Below, piece after piece: positions 15,707 through 25,522 of a DNA stretch of 64,000 nt. Numbering within the stretch: the first letter of the stretch is position 1; every line of letters starts with the position of its first letter. The DNA comes from Thermoplasmatota archaeon (lineage in GTDB: Archaea; Thermoplasmatota; E2; UBA202; JdFR-43): positions 35,568 to 99,567 of the forward strand of contig JAPDJT010000011.1 of NCBI GenBank assembly GCA_029258955.1, read 5' to 3'. The position numbers were made by a program, and so were the translations under genes. The notes under the pieces are model-generated. The model saw only the letters and a list, made by a program, of their open reading frames with translations, did no database searches and was not told the DNA's origin.

Positions 15707-16833
15707 TCTATCACTATCTCCCCATATTTGCCCCCACCGCCTGGTATAATTTTAATTTTCCCTTCTCTAAAAGCTTTTATTGCATTTAAAATGGCTGGTG
15801 GGACAAATTTTCTAAGCTTTTCTATATCAATATCCAATAAAATCTGAATTTCGTTGCCTAATTTTGTAATTTCCTCCCATTTTTTTCTAATGCTATATTT
15901 AGCCCTTATTCTCAAAGCTTCTTCAATTATCTCTGCTAAAGGAATTAAATGAAGGTATGGTGGGCGATGCTTTGGATGAACTGGTTGGCTAAAATCTGCA
16001 AGTTCATCTATTCTATCTTTTACCCCCTTTTTAATTACTCCTCCACAATAACAAGTCCAATTCATTTCTTCCGCAACTTCCTTTTTAAACTGTCTATGGC
16101 ATGAGGCGCATGCTGTCCTATTGTATTTTCCTTTTTCTGGTGGAAAACCAACATTTAAGCTTATTTTATGATTTAAAATTGCCTTTCTTATTTCATCCCA
16201 TGAAATTTCCCCTACTTCAAGCCTATTGAATTCTCTTCCTAATCTATTTGGCAAGTGAGAATGTGCATCAGAATTTGTTAGGAAAGTAATGCTATGCAAT
16301 TCTTTTATCCTGTCAGCATAATTGCTATCTGCACTTAACCCAAGTTCAATAAAATCTGGCTTTTTGCCATAGTAGCTAAGAACAGAATCAAAATAAGCAT
16401 ATAATGAAGTCCATGGAGTGAAGGCGTGAGCTGGTCCAATTAAAGCATTTGATTCTTTTGCAAATTCAAGAATTTGTTCTCCATTTAGTAATACTTTAGG
16501 GCGACCGTCTTCATCAATATTTTTTGAATATTTTGCAATTTTTTCCTTAAAATCATTTGCAGAATAAAAATCTGGAAATAAAAGCAAATGGTGCACTCTA
16601 TTTTTATCTTCTATTTCCACACTCAGCACAAAATAAATGCCATTTATTTCTATTATGCCATTCTTCTCATATTTTTTAATTTCCTTTTGCCATACTGGAT
16701 GCAGACAATCGCCAGTTGCAATTAAATTCAATCCTTTCTTTTTCGCTCCTCCAGCAAAAAGCTTTAAATCAATTTTTTCAGATGTTCCCCCAGAATAAGG
16801 GGAATGAACGTGAAAATCAGCATTAATTAGCAT
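15703..16833 (-). CDS. Endonuclease Q (PHP-domain DNA repair nuclease)
   Basis: A 376-residue protein of the archaeal EndoQ family, which nicks DNA 5' of deaminated bases and abasic sites. The PHP metal site is visible: NADFHVHSPYSGGTS at the start, ATGDCLHPVW, SVEIED, IGPAHAFTPWTS and TNSDAHSHLPNRLG. A zinc-ribbon-like part follows (TACASCHRQF ... WTCYCGG), then the conserved RPPYLHLIPLAEII block. Pairing with RNase HII supports a role in removing abnormal nucleotides. Confidence 0.88.
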   Translation of the reverse strand: MLINADFHVHSPYSGGTSEKIDLKLFAGGAKKKGLNLIATGDCLHPVWQKEIKKYEKNGIIEINGIYFVLSVEIEDKNRVHHLLLFPDFYSANDFKEKIAKYSKNIDEDGRPKVLLNGEQILEFAKESNALIGPAHAFTPWTSLYAYFDSVLSYYGKKPDFIELGLSADSNYADRIKELHSITFLTNSDAHSHLPNRLGREFNRLEVGEISWDEIRKAILNHKISLNVGFPPEKGKYNRTACASCHRQFKKEVAEEMNWTCYCGGVIKKGVKDRIDELADFSQPVHPKHRPPYLHLIPLAEIIEEALRIRAKYSIRKKWEEITKLGNEIQILLDIDIEKLRKFVPPAILNAIKAFREGKIKIIPGGGGKYGEIVIE

Positions 16834-16872
16834 AATAGAAAAAGTTTTATATTATAAAAAAATGAGGGGTGC

Positions 16873-17952
16873 ATGAAGAAGGTAGCAATATTTATTACGT
16901 TGTTGTTGGCATTGCCAGCATTAGCAGTTGATTTTGAGAAAACAATAAATGACGGTAAAGGAGATGTCCAAGATGCCGACATAGATATAGTTAAAGTGTG
17001 GACGGAAAAGAGCGGAGATGACCTTGTTTTCTGTATGCAGGTAAATGGAAAAATTAGGAAAATAGGGAGCTATTCATATTCATTTACAGCTCAATCAGGA
17101 ACTTCTACTGTAATAGTAGCATTTGCTAGCGGGATTGCATATTATCAATCAGAAACTTCTGCAGAATATAATATAAAATATTCCATAGATGGCAATACAC
17201 TTAAAATACATGTGCCATACAGCTTATTCTCAAGTTGGCAGAGTTTCAGTTTAATGGCTATGGCAAGCAACGGAATGAATCAAGATTTTGTTTATGAAGG
17301 TTATTATGGAGGGAATAATGAAGGAAATGGAGGGAGTGATACAACAAAAACAAATGATCCAACTAAAGAACAGCCAACAGATAAGAGTATAGAAGTCAAG
17401 ATAACAAAGATTGTTTATGATATAAAGAAGGTGGATAATGGGCAGAGCTGGGAAGTTTATTTGCTCGTTGAAGGAACAACAAATGGTGTTGACCATGTAT
17501 CATTGACATATGTAACTTATTATACGGATGGAACATATGACTGGACAGATTGGATGAAAGGACCAATTAATGTGCCACCTTACTCTGGTTATGGAGTGGA
17601 GCTGAGAAAATTCTTTTTCAATTCAACAGAAGGAAACTGGAATAAATGGAAATTCGAATTAGATGCAAAATATCCAGTAACACAATATAAGGAATATGAA
17701 TGGGCGGAGAGAAAAGATGTTAAAAAAGTCAGAGTATATGCGAGAGCATATAAAGATAAGGAAGAAACAAAATGGAATCAGGCTTATTATGATACAGTGC
17801 CAAAAATGCTATCAAATGGCGTAAGCTACACAAAAACAATATCAACAGGAAGTGAAACAGGAAGTGAAGGTAAAAAGAAGACACCTGGCTTTGAATTGAT
17901 AGCATTTGCTGTAGCAATAGCAGTAGTCTTTGCTTACAAAAGAAAAAGGTAA
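16873..17952 (+). CDS. Secreted surface protein with PGF-CTERM-like anchor
   Basis: A 359-residue exported protein of unknown role. Residues 1-18 are a Sec signal peptide. The N-terminal ~135 residues look like a DOMON/CBM9-type beta sandwich (KTINDGKGDVQDADIDIVKVW); a Gly/Asn/Thr linker (about 145-170) leads to a second beta domain (KITKIVYDIKKV onward). The C-terminus is KKTPGFELIAFAVAIAVVF followed by a basic tail. This is the PGF-CTERM arrangement, which archaeosortase removes while attaching a lipid. No archaeosortase gene is in the window. Confidence 0.78.
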   Translation: MKKVAIFITLLLALPALAVDFEKTINDGKGDVQDADIDIVKVWTEKSGDDLVFCMQVNGKIRKIGSYSYSFTAQSGTSTVIVAFASGIAYYQSETSAEYNIKYSIDGNTLKIHVPYSLFSSWQSFSLMAMASNGMNQDFVYEGYYGGNNEGNGGSDTTKTNDPTKEQPTDKSIEVKITKIVYDIKKVDNGQSWEVYLLVEGTTNGVDHVSLTYVTYYTDGTYDWTDWMKGPINVPPYSGYGVELRKFFFNSTEGNWNKWKFELDAKYPVTQYKEYEWAERKDVKKVRVYARAYKDKEETKWNQAYYDTVPKMLSNGVSYTKTISTGSETGSEGKKKTPGFELIAFAVAIAVVFAYKRKR

Positions 17953-18000
17953 TCTCTTTTTCCCTTTTTATACTATTTTAGCGAGATTTGTTGAACAACT

Positions 18001-18072
18001 AAAAAATGGTGTCATGTATTGTATGGAAGAGAACTTACTATGACACATTATCATTTCATTAATTTTTGACAA
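18001..18072. repeat. Dispersed palindrome, copy near 18.0 kb
   Basis: An AAAAAATGG(TGTCAT)...(ATGACA)CATTATCATTTCATT arrangement, with an inner GTGTCAT/ATGACAC inverted repeat. It lies between two secreted-protein genes. Confidence 0.45.
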
Positions 18073-18118
18073 ATCCATGACTTTCAGAAATTATTTTTAA
18101 TGATGAAAAATTACTGTC

Positions 18119-19579
18119 ATGAAATGGCTTGTTGCATTGTTACTCATTTCCCCTGCTTTTATTTTAAGTAATGGAGAATGGTATAAAACTTATGGGGGAA
18201 ATAAGCTTGAAATTGTAGGAAAATTTATTTATGATGAGAATGGCTTTATAATAGCATCCTCTACTATGAGTTATGGCATTTCTTTTGACATTTTGCTTTT
18301 TAAAGTAAATGAAGATGGCATTAAGCAATGGGAAAAAAGATATGGCGGTGGCAATGAAGATGTTGCACATTCTATTTTAAAAGATAACAATGGCTATGTT
18401 ATCATTGGCTATACCTTTTCATATGGAAATGGGGAAAGCGATATTTGGCTTGTTAAAGTAGATAAGGAAGGAAATGAAATATGGAATAAGAGATATGGAT
18501 GGGAAGGGAAGGAATATGGGATAGATGGAGTGGTTGTGGAGGATGGTTATATAATTGTTGGTGTAACAAATTCTTTTGGAGAACAACTTAACTGGGATAT
18601 TTGCGTTTTTAAAATAGATAAAGAGGGAAATGTAATTTGGAATAAAATTTTTGGCGGAGAAGAATCAGACTGGGCAACGTGTATTGAAAAGGATGGGAAG
18701 GAGCTTCTTATTGGAGGATACACTTCCTCATACACATCAATATCATGGGATGCTTGGCTTATTAAATTAGATAGCCAAGGAAATGAAATATGGAATAAAA
18801 CATATGGCGGGGGAGATGTAGATACAATAAATGATATTTTGGCAGTAGAAGATGGTTATATTGTTGTGGGAGATACAATGTCTTATGGAAAATATCAGGA
18901 TGCTTTCATTATGAAACTCGATAAAAATGGAAACCAGCAATGGACAAAAATATACGGTGGAGATGGATGGGATGTTTTTAGTGTGATAAAAGAAATTGAG
19001 GATGGCTATATAATTGCTGGTAGAACAGACACATATGGAGCTGGTTCATTTGATGCTTGGCTTATTAAATTAGATAGCCAAGGAAATGAAATATGGAATA
19101 GGACATATGGATGGAGACTAGAAGAAATAGCGCATGATTTAATAGTGAAAAACAATAGCTACTACATCCTTGCAGATACCCGCTCTATAAAAAATGGAGA
19201 TGTTTTACTTATAAAATGCTCTGACTACGCTCCGCCTATGATAAAAATTACAAAGCCAAAGGAAGGTTATTTATATGTATTTGACAGAGAAGTTTTCTTT
19301 ATAGGAAAAACATTGGTTATAGGAAAAATAACTGTAGAGGTTATGACTGAAGGAAGCGTTGATAGAGTAGAATTTTATGCTTATTCTAAAGAATATGCGA
19401 CAGAGCCATTATATATTGACTATGATGCTCCTTATTCCTTTACTTTCTCTGGCAAAACTTCCTTACTATATGGCTATGCAATAGATGCAGTTGCGTATTA
19501 TGGAGGTATAAATGCAAATGTTGGAGATAGAATAATAATAAAAGTGTTAAATTTGGCGCTCCATCAGGTAAAGAAATAG
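18119..19579 (+). CDS. Secreted repeat protein (about seven ~50-residue YGG/GNEIWNK repeats)
   Basis: A 486-residue protein with a signal peptide (residues 1-17). Residues 20-365 are a tandem array of about 50-residue units built on the pattern DGYIIVG-T-S-G--DAWLIKLDSQGNEIW-K-YGG; KVDKEGNEIWNKRYG, KIDKEGNVIWNKIFG, KLDSQGNEIWNKTYG and KLDKNGNQQWTKIYG are examples. This is the archaeal/bacterial beta-propeller-like repeat often found in exported proteins. The last ~100 residues (from PPMIKITKPKEGYLY) form an Ig-like domain related to the tail of the frameshifted protease at 35-36.7 kb. The function is unknown; a surface binding role is likely. Confidence 0.72.
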   Translation: MKWLVALLLISPAFILSNGEWYKTYGGNKLEIVGKFIYDENGFIIASSTMSYGISFDILLFKVNEDGIKQWEKRYGGGNEDVAHSILKDNNGYVIIGYTFSYGNGESDIWLVKVDKEGNEIWNKRYGWEGKEYGIDGVVVEDGYIIVGVTNSFGEQLNWDICVFKIDKEGNVIWNKIFGGEESDWATCIEKDGKELLIGGYTSSYTSISWDAWLIKLDSQGNEIWNKTYGGGDVDTINDILAVEDGYIVVGDTMSYGKYQDAFIMKLDKNGNQQWTKIYGGDGWDVFSVIKEIEDGYIIAGRTDTYGAGSFDAWLIKLDSQGNEIWNRTYGWRLEEIAHDLIVKNNSYYILADTRSIKNGDVLLIKCSDYAPPMIKITKPKEGYLYVFDREVFFIGKTLVIGKITVEVMTEGSVDRVEFYAYSKEYATEPLYIDYDAPYSFTFSGKTSLLYGYAIDAVAYYGGINANVGDRIIIKVLNLALHQVKK

Positions 19580-19596
19580 GTAGCAACTCTTTTGAC

Positions 19597-21174
19597 TCAA
19601 TTTATTAAATGCTTCATAATGTACTGGTGCACTGTATCATTTATTCCTATAAGGGAAAGATGATCTTCCTCACCAGCAGGCCAGGCTGCTCCTACTAAAA
19701 TGAATAAAGGTCTCCCTTCTAAATAGGGGCTTTCTGTTGGGCATAAGCCATCGCTTCTATGAGGAATGCCATCTCCATCAAAATCTACTTCTTCTCCTAT
19801 TCCAATATCTCCTCCAACAGCATAATAATCAATTAAATCTATTGTTTTGTAGCCCATTGCTTGCAAGAAAGGAGAATTATAAATCATATCTGGAACTTGA
19901 GCCATCCACCATGGGAAAAATGCATATTTTATTATGGTCTTTAACAAAGTTTCATTTATATTGGGGGGGACGCCATGGCAAGGAGTGCCTACTACAATTA
20001 AATCATCTATTTGGTATGGTCCTATAGTTATGTCTGGGTCACCATCTCCATACCATGGATAGCCAGTGCCATTCCAATTGTCATTCCAATAATCGACATC
20101 CGCCATATAATGCTCTGCCATAAATCTCGCCACAAGTCCGCCCATGCTATGGGCAACTATGTCTATAGTTTGATTTGGTGGATAGCCATTTAAAATTAAT
20201 GCTTCCTTGATTTTATCACATACTTTTGCAGCAATCCAAGGAATATGATGCTCTCCCCAATTTGGTTCATAGGTAAGCCATTGAATGCCAGGCTTAGTAA
20301 TATCAAAATCTAAAACCTTGAATCCATTGGCAATTAGCTTTTGAGTCAAATTATACCAAGTAAAATTAAGTAATGCATCACTTATGCTACCTACCCATCC
20401 ATGGATGAGGACTACAGGAAAATCTCCTGGCTTCTCTGGAATAATTTTTAGAGTCAAGTTTGCTTTGCTTCCGTCATAGTCTATATCTCCAGATAAATTC
20501 CTCGGGAAATTTGCTTCAATTATAGCAGTTATATTTTCCAAAGCATTTGAATAAAAGAATGGAATTTTTGCAATTCCTTGAGCATTTGTTTTTGTTTTCT
20601 TAATTATGGTATCATTTCCTACAATAAATTTCCATTCAATTGTTTTGTTTGCTAATGGTACCCAAGAACCAACATTTACAAAGAGATATGCTTTCAAAAA
20701 GCAAGTTTCTCCTGCAATCATCTCCTTTTTGTTGCTTTCTATTTTCAGTGCAGTTTGATACAATTTCGGATGTATTGTTATATTACAAATTGCCTCATAT
20801 TCCTTGCCGCTTATTTTAACTTTTGCAATTATTTTAATACTATAATTCATTTCATCAACATCATTTGGGGCAAAATATTTTGCAAACAATACACCATCTT
20901 TATTTGTCATTGATTCGTTTTCAAATATTAGTTTGCCAGTATCACCATGGCTTTCAATACTCCAATTTATCCTTGCCACATGTGGCATATCATTTACATA
21001 TAATTTAAGTATAATTTGTGTAGATTCGCTTTCATAAAGAGAGATTTGTTTTGGTGTAATTTCCATTTCTACTTTAATTTCTTTCCCCTCCTTTTTTCCG
21101 TGGTATGTAAAAAGAAGCAGCGAAGAAGCAATTATGAGGAATATAACAGCAATAATTATTTTCCTTCCTGCCAT
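19597..21174 (-). CDS. Membrane-anchored alpha/beta hydrolase, lipase-like
   Basis: A 525-residue protein. Residues 4-24 form a single N-terminal membrane anchor or uncleaved signal. Two Ig-like domains follow (about 35-135 and 140-240), then a lipase-type hydrolase: VVLIHGWVGSISDAL (oxyanion region), the nucleophile elbow VAHSMGGLVARFMAEHY, an Asp-rich DFDGDGIPHRSDG segment that could bind calcium, and a late EEDHLSLIG with the candidate catalytic His. It should work on the outer face of the cell on lipids or esters. Its start overlaps the 3' end of purF by 19 bases, so the two may be co-transcribed although unrelated in function. Confidence 0.78.
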   Translation of the reverse strand: MAGRKIIIAVIFLIIASSLLLFTYHGKKEGKEIKVEMEITPKQISLYESESTQIILKLYVNDMPHVARINWSIESHGDTGKLIFENESMTNKDGVLFAKYFAPNDVDEMNYSIKIIAKVKISGKEYEAICNITIHPKLYQTALKIESNKKEMIAGETCFLKAYLFVNVGSWVPLANKTIEWKFIVGNDTIIKKTKTNAQGIAKIPFFYSNALENITAIIEANFPRNLSGDIDYDGSKANLTLKIIPEKPGDFPVVLIHGWVGSISDALLNFTWYNLTQKLIANGFKVLDFDITKPGIQWLTYEPNWGEHHIPWIAAKVCDKIKEALILNGYPPNQTIDIVAHSMGGLVARFMAEHYMADVDYWNDNWNGTGYPWYGDGDPDITIGPYQIDDLIVVGTPCHGVPPNINETLLKTIIKYAFFPWWMAQVPDMIYNSPFLQAMGYKTIDLIDYYAVGGDIGIGEEVDFDGDGIPHRSDGLCPTESPYLEGRPLFILVGAAWPAGEEDHLSLIGINDTVHQYIMKHLIN

Positions 21175-22553
21175 TTTTCCAACCTTTCCTGAAATCTATA
21201 TTTTTCTCCTTCTATTTTCACAGGATATTCTCCAGTAACACATCCTAAACACAAATTATTTTTTTCTATACCTATAGCTTTTATTAAACCATCTATTGAA
21301 ATATAGCCTAAGGAATCTGCATTAATTTCCTTCCTTATCTCTTCAATGGTTTTGTTGCTGGCAATAAGTTGTTCTCTTGTTGTCATATCTATTCCAAAAT
21401 AACATGGGGCTATGATTGGAGGAGAACCAATTCTAACATGCACTTCTTTGGCTCCATGTCTTCTAAGCAAAGCAATGATTTTCTTTATCGTTGTCCCTCT
21501 TACAATGGAATCATCCACTAAGACTATTTTCTTACCATTGATTATACTCTTTACTGGATTCAATTTCATTTGCACAAGCTTTTCTCTTATTTGCTGTGTC
21601 GGCAAAATGAATGTTCTTGCAATATATCGATTTTTCATTAGCCCTTCAGCCAATGGTATGCCAGATGCTTTTGAATATCCATATGCATGTGCTCTGCCTG
21701 AGTCAGGAATAGGAACTACATAATCTGCATCAACTGGGTGCTCCTCTGCCAAAATTTCTCCAAGCCTTTCTCTTGTTTTATAAACATCTATTCCGTCAAT
21801 AACTGAATCTGCTCTTGCAAAATATACATATTCAAAGAAGCAATGAGCTTTATGCTTTTCATTTACAAGTTTGTAGCTTTTATAGCCATCTGGAGTTATT
21901 TCTATAAGCTCCCCAGGCATAACATCTCTTATAAATTTCCCTCCCAAAGCATCAATAGCAACTGATTCCGAAGCAATAATATAACCATTTTCAATCTCTC
22001 CTAAGCAAAGTGGCTTAATACCTAAAGGGTCTCTTAACCCAAAAACTCTGTCATTGAGCATTAATGTAAATGAATATGAACCTTCAATCTTTTTCATTAA
22101 GCTTTTTACAGCTTTTTCAATGCTTTTATCTTCCAAATATTTTGCCAGTAAGTAGCCAACAACTTCTTCCTCATTACCATATAAAAAGCTATGTCCCTCT
22201 TCCATTAACTCCTCTTTCAATTTTTTCCAATTTGTAATAATTCCATTATGAGCTATTGCTATTTCACCAACAGGTGTTTGAAGTAAAGTGGGCTGAGCAT
22301 TCTCTGGAGAAGAAATTTTAATGGAATAATAAACATGTCCTATGCCAACATTACCATTTATTTCTTGCAAATTTATCCTTTTAAAAGCTTCATCAACTAA
22401 ACCTAAGCCCTTAAAATTTTCAATTTTTTTATTAAAAATTGCCATCCCTGCTGCTTCCTGCCCCCTATGCTGTAAAGCCATCAAAGCAATGTATATATTC
22501 TCCGCTACTTTATTGCGAGAAGCAACCGCTACAACTCCGCAACATTCATTCAT
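21156..22553 (-). CDS. purF: Amidophosphoribosyltransferase
   Basis: PurF makes 5-phosphoribosylamine from PRPP and glutamine, the first step of purine synthesis. The start is ATG 22553 ([15 protein letters not shown]), which leaves a short propeptide and puts the catalytic Cys (CGV) at residue 5 after processing; the longer frame to 22601 runs into the L37e gene. Glutaminase motifs include [12 protein letters not shown] and [12 protein letters not shown]. The phosphoribosyltransferase PRPP loop is [12 protein letters not shown]. It forms an ATGA overlap with rpl37e. The order LSm-L37e-PurF is, to my knowledge, a recurrent archaeal cluster. Confidence 0.95.
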   Translation of the reverse strand: MNECCGVVAVASRNKVAENIYIALMALQHRGQEAAGMAIFNKKIENFKGLGLVDEAFKRINLQEINGNVGIGHVYYSIKISSPENAQPTLLQTPVGEIAIAHNGIITNWKKLKEELMEEGHSFLYGNEEEVVGYLLAKYLEDKSIEKAVKSLMKKIEGSYSFTLMLNDRVFGLRDPLGIKPLCLGEIENGYIIASESVAIDALGGKFIRDVMPGELIEITPDGYKSYKLVNEKHKAHCFFEYVYFARADSVIDGIDVYKTRERLGEILAEEHPVDADYVVPIPDSGRAHAYGYSKASGIPLAEGLMKNRYIARTFILPTQQIREKLVQMKLNPVKSIINGKKIVLVDDSIVRGTTIKKIIALLRRHGAKEVHVRIGSPPIIAPCYFGIDMTTREQLIASNKTIEEIRKEINADSLGYISIDGLIKAIGIEKNNLCLGCVTGEYPVKIEGEKYRFQERLEKWQEGK

Positions 22554-22705
22554 TTTTTCCAGCTGTATTTGCGGAGTCGTTTGGAGCGCCCAAAACCGCA
22601 AGAAGCGCAGTATTTCTTCCTTACATTATAAGAATGCTTCCCGCATCTCCTACAAACAATGTGAGTTTTTCCTCCTCCTTCCTTTGATGGTGTTCCCTTA
22701 CTCAT
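22550..22705 (-). CDS. rpl37e: 50S ribosomal protein L37e
   Basis: A 51-residue ribosomal protein: [18 protein letters not shown], then [19 protein letters not shown] and the basic tail [11 protein letters not shown]. The CxxC...CxxC zinc ribbon and the [12 protein letters not shown] block identify it. It starts at 22705, four bases after the LSm stop, and its TGA overlaps the purF ATG. Confidence 0.95.
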   Translation of the reverse strand: MSKGTPSKEGGGKTHIVCRRCGKHSYNVRKKYCASCGFGRSKRLRKYSWKK

Positions 22706-22709
22706 TTTA

Positions 22710-22925
22710 TCACGGCAATATATAAACTATATTATCTCCTCTAACAATAACCCTTTCTAACTCTCTTGTCTTCTCCCCATTAACTATTTCTTCAGCATTC
22801 CTTAATATTAAATTGAGATGAGGATGGTCATATCCTTCTAATATGCCTCTATACTCTCTTCCTCCCTTTAATTCAACAAGGACTCTTTTTTCTAAACTTG
22901 AATGAATGACTTCCAAGGGTTTCAT
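22710..22925 (-). CDS. LSm/Sm-like RNA-binding protein
   Basis: About 71 residues: [20 protein letters not shown], with Sm1 motif [26 protein letters not shown] and Sm2 [11 protein letters not shown]. Archaeal LSm proteins form heptameric rings that bind U-rich RNA. The start at 22925 gives the usual M-x-PL opening and suits a leaderless message after the TTTTAATA element; an ATG at 22946 is the alternative. It heads the LSm-rpl37e-purF-lipase unit. Confidence 0.92.
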   Translation of the reverse strand: MKPLEVIHSSLEKRVLVELKGGREYRGILEGYDHPHLNLILRNAEEIVNGEKTRELERVIVRGDNIVYILP

Positions 22926-23039
22926 TGGTATTGAAATGCATTGCATTATTAAAATTTTTGTTTTAGAGATGGGTCGGGACTGTCAAGAAATTCTTACCTC
23001 CAGATTGTAAATAACTACAAATGCAGTAATCCATTTTTC

Positions 23040-23074
23040 AACGCTTTCCTTTGAGGCATTAGAAGGAAAGCGTT
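23040..23074. repeat. Perfect 11-bp stem hairpin
   Basis: AACGCTTTCCT pairs with AGGAAAGCGTT across a 13-base loop. It lacks a following T run on either strand, so it is not a classical terminator. It sits within degenerate palindrome-family sequence. Confidence 0.6.
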
Positions 23075-23126
23075 TCCATTTCTTCTATTTGTTCAACAAA
23101 CCCGTTTTAGATGAAAAAATATGCAT

Positions 23127-23210
23127 TGTTGAAAAATGAAAAGTTGTTATGGCATATCTCTCATGTGATGATAGAGTCAATGGTAACCAATTCAATCTTT
23201 TATTCAACAA
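23127..23210. repeat. Dispersed palindrome, copy near 23.2 kb
   Basis: The left end TTGTTGAAAAATGAAAAG pairs imperfectly with the right end TCTTTTATTCAACAA, with inner GTTGTTATGGCA ... AATGGTAACCAATT shared with other copies. Confidence 0.55.
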
Positions 23211-23299
23211 GCCCCAAAAAAATGATGTTGCTATAATTTCTACTGTTAATTAAGACTGTAAATTGAATTATGCTGTAATATAAACAACAACCGTTATTA

Positions 23300-24574
23300 T
23301 TAATTTTTTATAATCCCCATTCTTTTTAATGGCTTTGTCAAATGGCGCATAGCAATAACAGGAACTTCATAAAACCCTGGTTTTATTTTTCTTTCAACTT
23401 TAACATATTTTGCCTCCGCCTCTTTAGCTTTTATTCCGCAATTTATGCAACGATAACCTTTTCCTTTTCCTATAGATTTCATGTGTTTTCCGCATTTTTT
23501 ACATATTGGGTTCTCCACTTTTTCATAAACATCTGCAAGTTTTTTTATTTCGATTTTTTCCAGATTTATAGTAAAAGGTTTTTCTCTTACCCCACCATAG
23601 ACAACAACTTCATCTCCTTGCCTTAATTGCCTTATTATATTACGGAATTGTTTTGTTGGCTCATAAGCTGTGCAATCTATTTCATTTCCATCATATATGG
23701 AAAATACAACATGTCCTCCTGGAATATCTTTTGGTTCCTTTTTAACAATACCTTTCACAATTACAGATTCATATGGTTTAATGTCTTTGATTTTTTTCTT
23801 TTGTAAATGTTCATCAGTAGCTTGATTTGTTTCAAATATTAGCCATCTTTCTTCCTTAGATGCTTTAAGCATTTTCTTAGCTTTAATTAATTCCTTCCAA
23901 TCATCCCCTCTTATTCCATAAAAAACAGGAGAATTTGCCTTTGGTAAGATTGCAATGTAATCATTTTCATAATCATAATTGTTGAAAGTAGATTTACATG
24001 TTTTATCCATTTTAATAACGCTTTCTTTATCAATCCATTTTTCTTCTCCATATGTCAAAAGCTCATATGTTTTGTCTTTTGGCTTCCATGCAATTGCTGC
24101 TGATGCGCCAATGATTCCTCTTCCTTGCTTATAGTAATGATAATATGCTTCTTTCAACTCTTTTTCTACTTCTTCTTTTTCTACTATACCTTTTACAGCC
24201 TTTTTGTAAATCCAATAAGGAAGCTTTTTCTTGCTAATTACAAAAGCAGGGTCTGCTTCCTCCATATAATTTTTTTCTATGACTTCCATAACAATTTTTT
24301 TAACTTCTTTTAAATCTGCTTCTTCCTTCTTGTAAGAATAAAGATAAACTGGCTTTCCATCTATTTCTCCTATTTTTTTCCTTTTTCCTCCTCCTATACC
24401 TATGCATAATGCAATAGCTCCATTTCCCCTCGTTTTCCATGGAATATTGGGGTTAAGTCTAACTAGCCTAGGAAACTTTATTAAATCATATGGCATCTCA
24501 GCTATTATTTCAGTAGCTACATATGTTGTGCAACCTCCCTTTAATGAATCAGTGTCATCTATTCCAATCCACAT
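23300..24574 (-). CDS. tiaS: tRNA(Ile2) 2-agmatinylcytidine synthetase
   Basis: TiaS attaches agmatine to C34 of the CAT-anticodon tRNA-Ile so that it reads AUA codons. The 424-residue protein begins MWIGIDDTDSLKGGCTTYVA, the family's hallmark. It has an OB-fold segment around VIVKGIVKKEP ... IDCTAYEPTKQFRNIIRQL and ends with a zinc ribbon (CKKCGKHM ... YRCINCG). All expected regions are present and the length is normal. The gene stands alone, with a TATA-like element upstream shared with the divergent regulator gene. Confidence 0.95.
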   Translation of the reverse strand: MWIGIDDTDSLKGGCTTYVATEIIAEMPYDLIKFPRLVRLNPNIPWKTRGNGAIALCIGIGGGKRKKIGEIDGKPVYLYSYKKEEADLKEVKKIVMEVIEKNYMEEADPAFVISKKKLPYWIYKKAVKGIVEKEEVEKELKEAYYHYYKQGRGIIGASAAIAWKPKDKTYELLTYGEEKWIDKESVIKMDKTCKSTFNNYDYENDYIAILPKANSPVFYGIRGDDWKELIKAKKMLKASKEERWLIFETNQATDEHLQKKKIKDIKPYESVIVKGIVKKEPKDIPGGHVVFSIYDGNEIDCTAYEPTKQFRNIIRQLRQGDEVVVYGGVREKPFTINLEKIEIKKLADVYEKVENPICKKCGKHMKSIGKGKGYRCINCGIKAKEAEAKYVKVERKIKPGFYEVPVIAMRHLTKPLKRMGIIKN

Positions 24575-24610
24575 TAAATTTTTATATAAGGAAGTAGTAT
24601 ATGGTTTTTG

Positions 24611-25522
24611 ATGAAAAGAGAAGAACTACTAGAGATGACAAGAAATCTGCTACTTAAAGCGGGATTCTATTGTAGCCAGATATGCAAATTCCGTCCAAGT
24701 AGCTTTGACTTTATTGCAAGGAAGGATAATCTATTACTCATTGTTAAGATTTTGAGTAATATAGATGCATTAAATGAAGAAGTTGCAAATGAGTTGTTAT
24801 CATTGGCAAAATTCTTAGAAGGAGTGCCTATTGTTATTGGAAGCAAAACATGCTCATCTCAGCTTGAAGATGATGTTGTTTATTTCCGCCATGGCGTACC
24901 AATAATTACCTACACAACCCTCGAAAATTACCTGCACGGCATACTGCCTTTCATATGCGCCGCGCCAGGCGGACTTTATGTGAATATTGATGGAGATACT
25001 TTGAAGAGAATAAGGATAGAAAAAGGAATATCAATAGGACAGCTTGCAAGGATTGCTGGAGTATCAAGGAGAACCATTAGAATGTATGAAAGAGGAGAGA
25101 GACCAAGCATAGAAGTTGCTACAAAAATTGCAGATTATTTGGGGGCAGATTTTATTAAGCCAGTTGATTTATGGGAAGAGATAAGCAAAGAAGTAGTGGA
25201 GATAAAAAGAGAGATAAAGGATGAAATTTTGAAAATACTCGAGGAGATTGGGGCATTTATATATCCTACATTGAGGAGCCCTTTCCATGCAGTTAGCCAG
25301 ATTTTAGATGAAAAATTTATTGTTGGCGTAAAGGAAAGGAGGATTATTGAGAAAGCTAAAATAATATCAAATTTAGCTAGAGTTGCTGAGAAGAAGTCTG
25401 TTATTTTTATGGATTATTGCAGGAAGAGAAATATTGAAGGAGTTCCTGTTATTTGTAGGGAAGAATTGCTAAAAATAAATGAGCCAGAGAAAATTATACA
25501 GCTTATAGAAGAGAGGGAATAA
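24611..25522 (+). CDS. Archaeal HTH regulator with nuclease-like N-terminal domain (COG1395 type)
   Basis: About 303 residues. The N-terminal half (SSFDFIARKDNLLLIVKIL ... GVPIVIGSK) resembles the restriction-endonuclease-like fold found in this archaeal regulator family. A clear Xre-type HTH follows near residue 135-165 (LKRIRIEKGISIGQLARIAG, SRRTIRMYERGERPSIEVA). The C-terminal part is helical with KIISNLARVA. The family is widespread in euryarchaea; its targets are unknown to me. The ATG at 24611 is used, since the frame's apparent start at 24608 is TTG. Its stop abuts thyX, forming an operon. Confidence 0.82.
   Translation: MKREELLEMTRNLLLKAGFYCSQICKFRPSSFDFIARKDNLLLIVKILSNIDALNEEVANELLSLAKFLEGVPIVIGSKTCSSQLEDDVVYFRHGVPIITYTTLENYLHGILPFICAAPGGLYVNIDGDTLKRIRIEKGISIGQLARIAGVSRRTIRMYERGERPSIEVATKIADYLGADFIKPVDLWEEISKEVVEIKREIKDEILKILEEIGAFIYPTLRSPFHAVSQILDEKFIVGVKERRIIEKAKIISNLARVAEKKSVIFMDYCRKRNIEGVPVICREELLKINEPEKIIQLIEERE

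Larger units (their letters stand above)
22947..23299. other. Intergenic region, 353 bp, filled with palindromes
   Basis: No gene. It contains an 11-bp hairpin (23040-23074), a palindrome-family copy (23127-23210) and probably a worn second copy around the hairpin. Confidence 0.5.

Noticed and set aside
23040..23074. Hairpin as a rho-independent-type terminator
   Set aside because: No T run follows on either strand, and it lies inside worn palindrome-family sequence.
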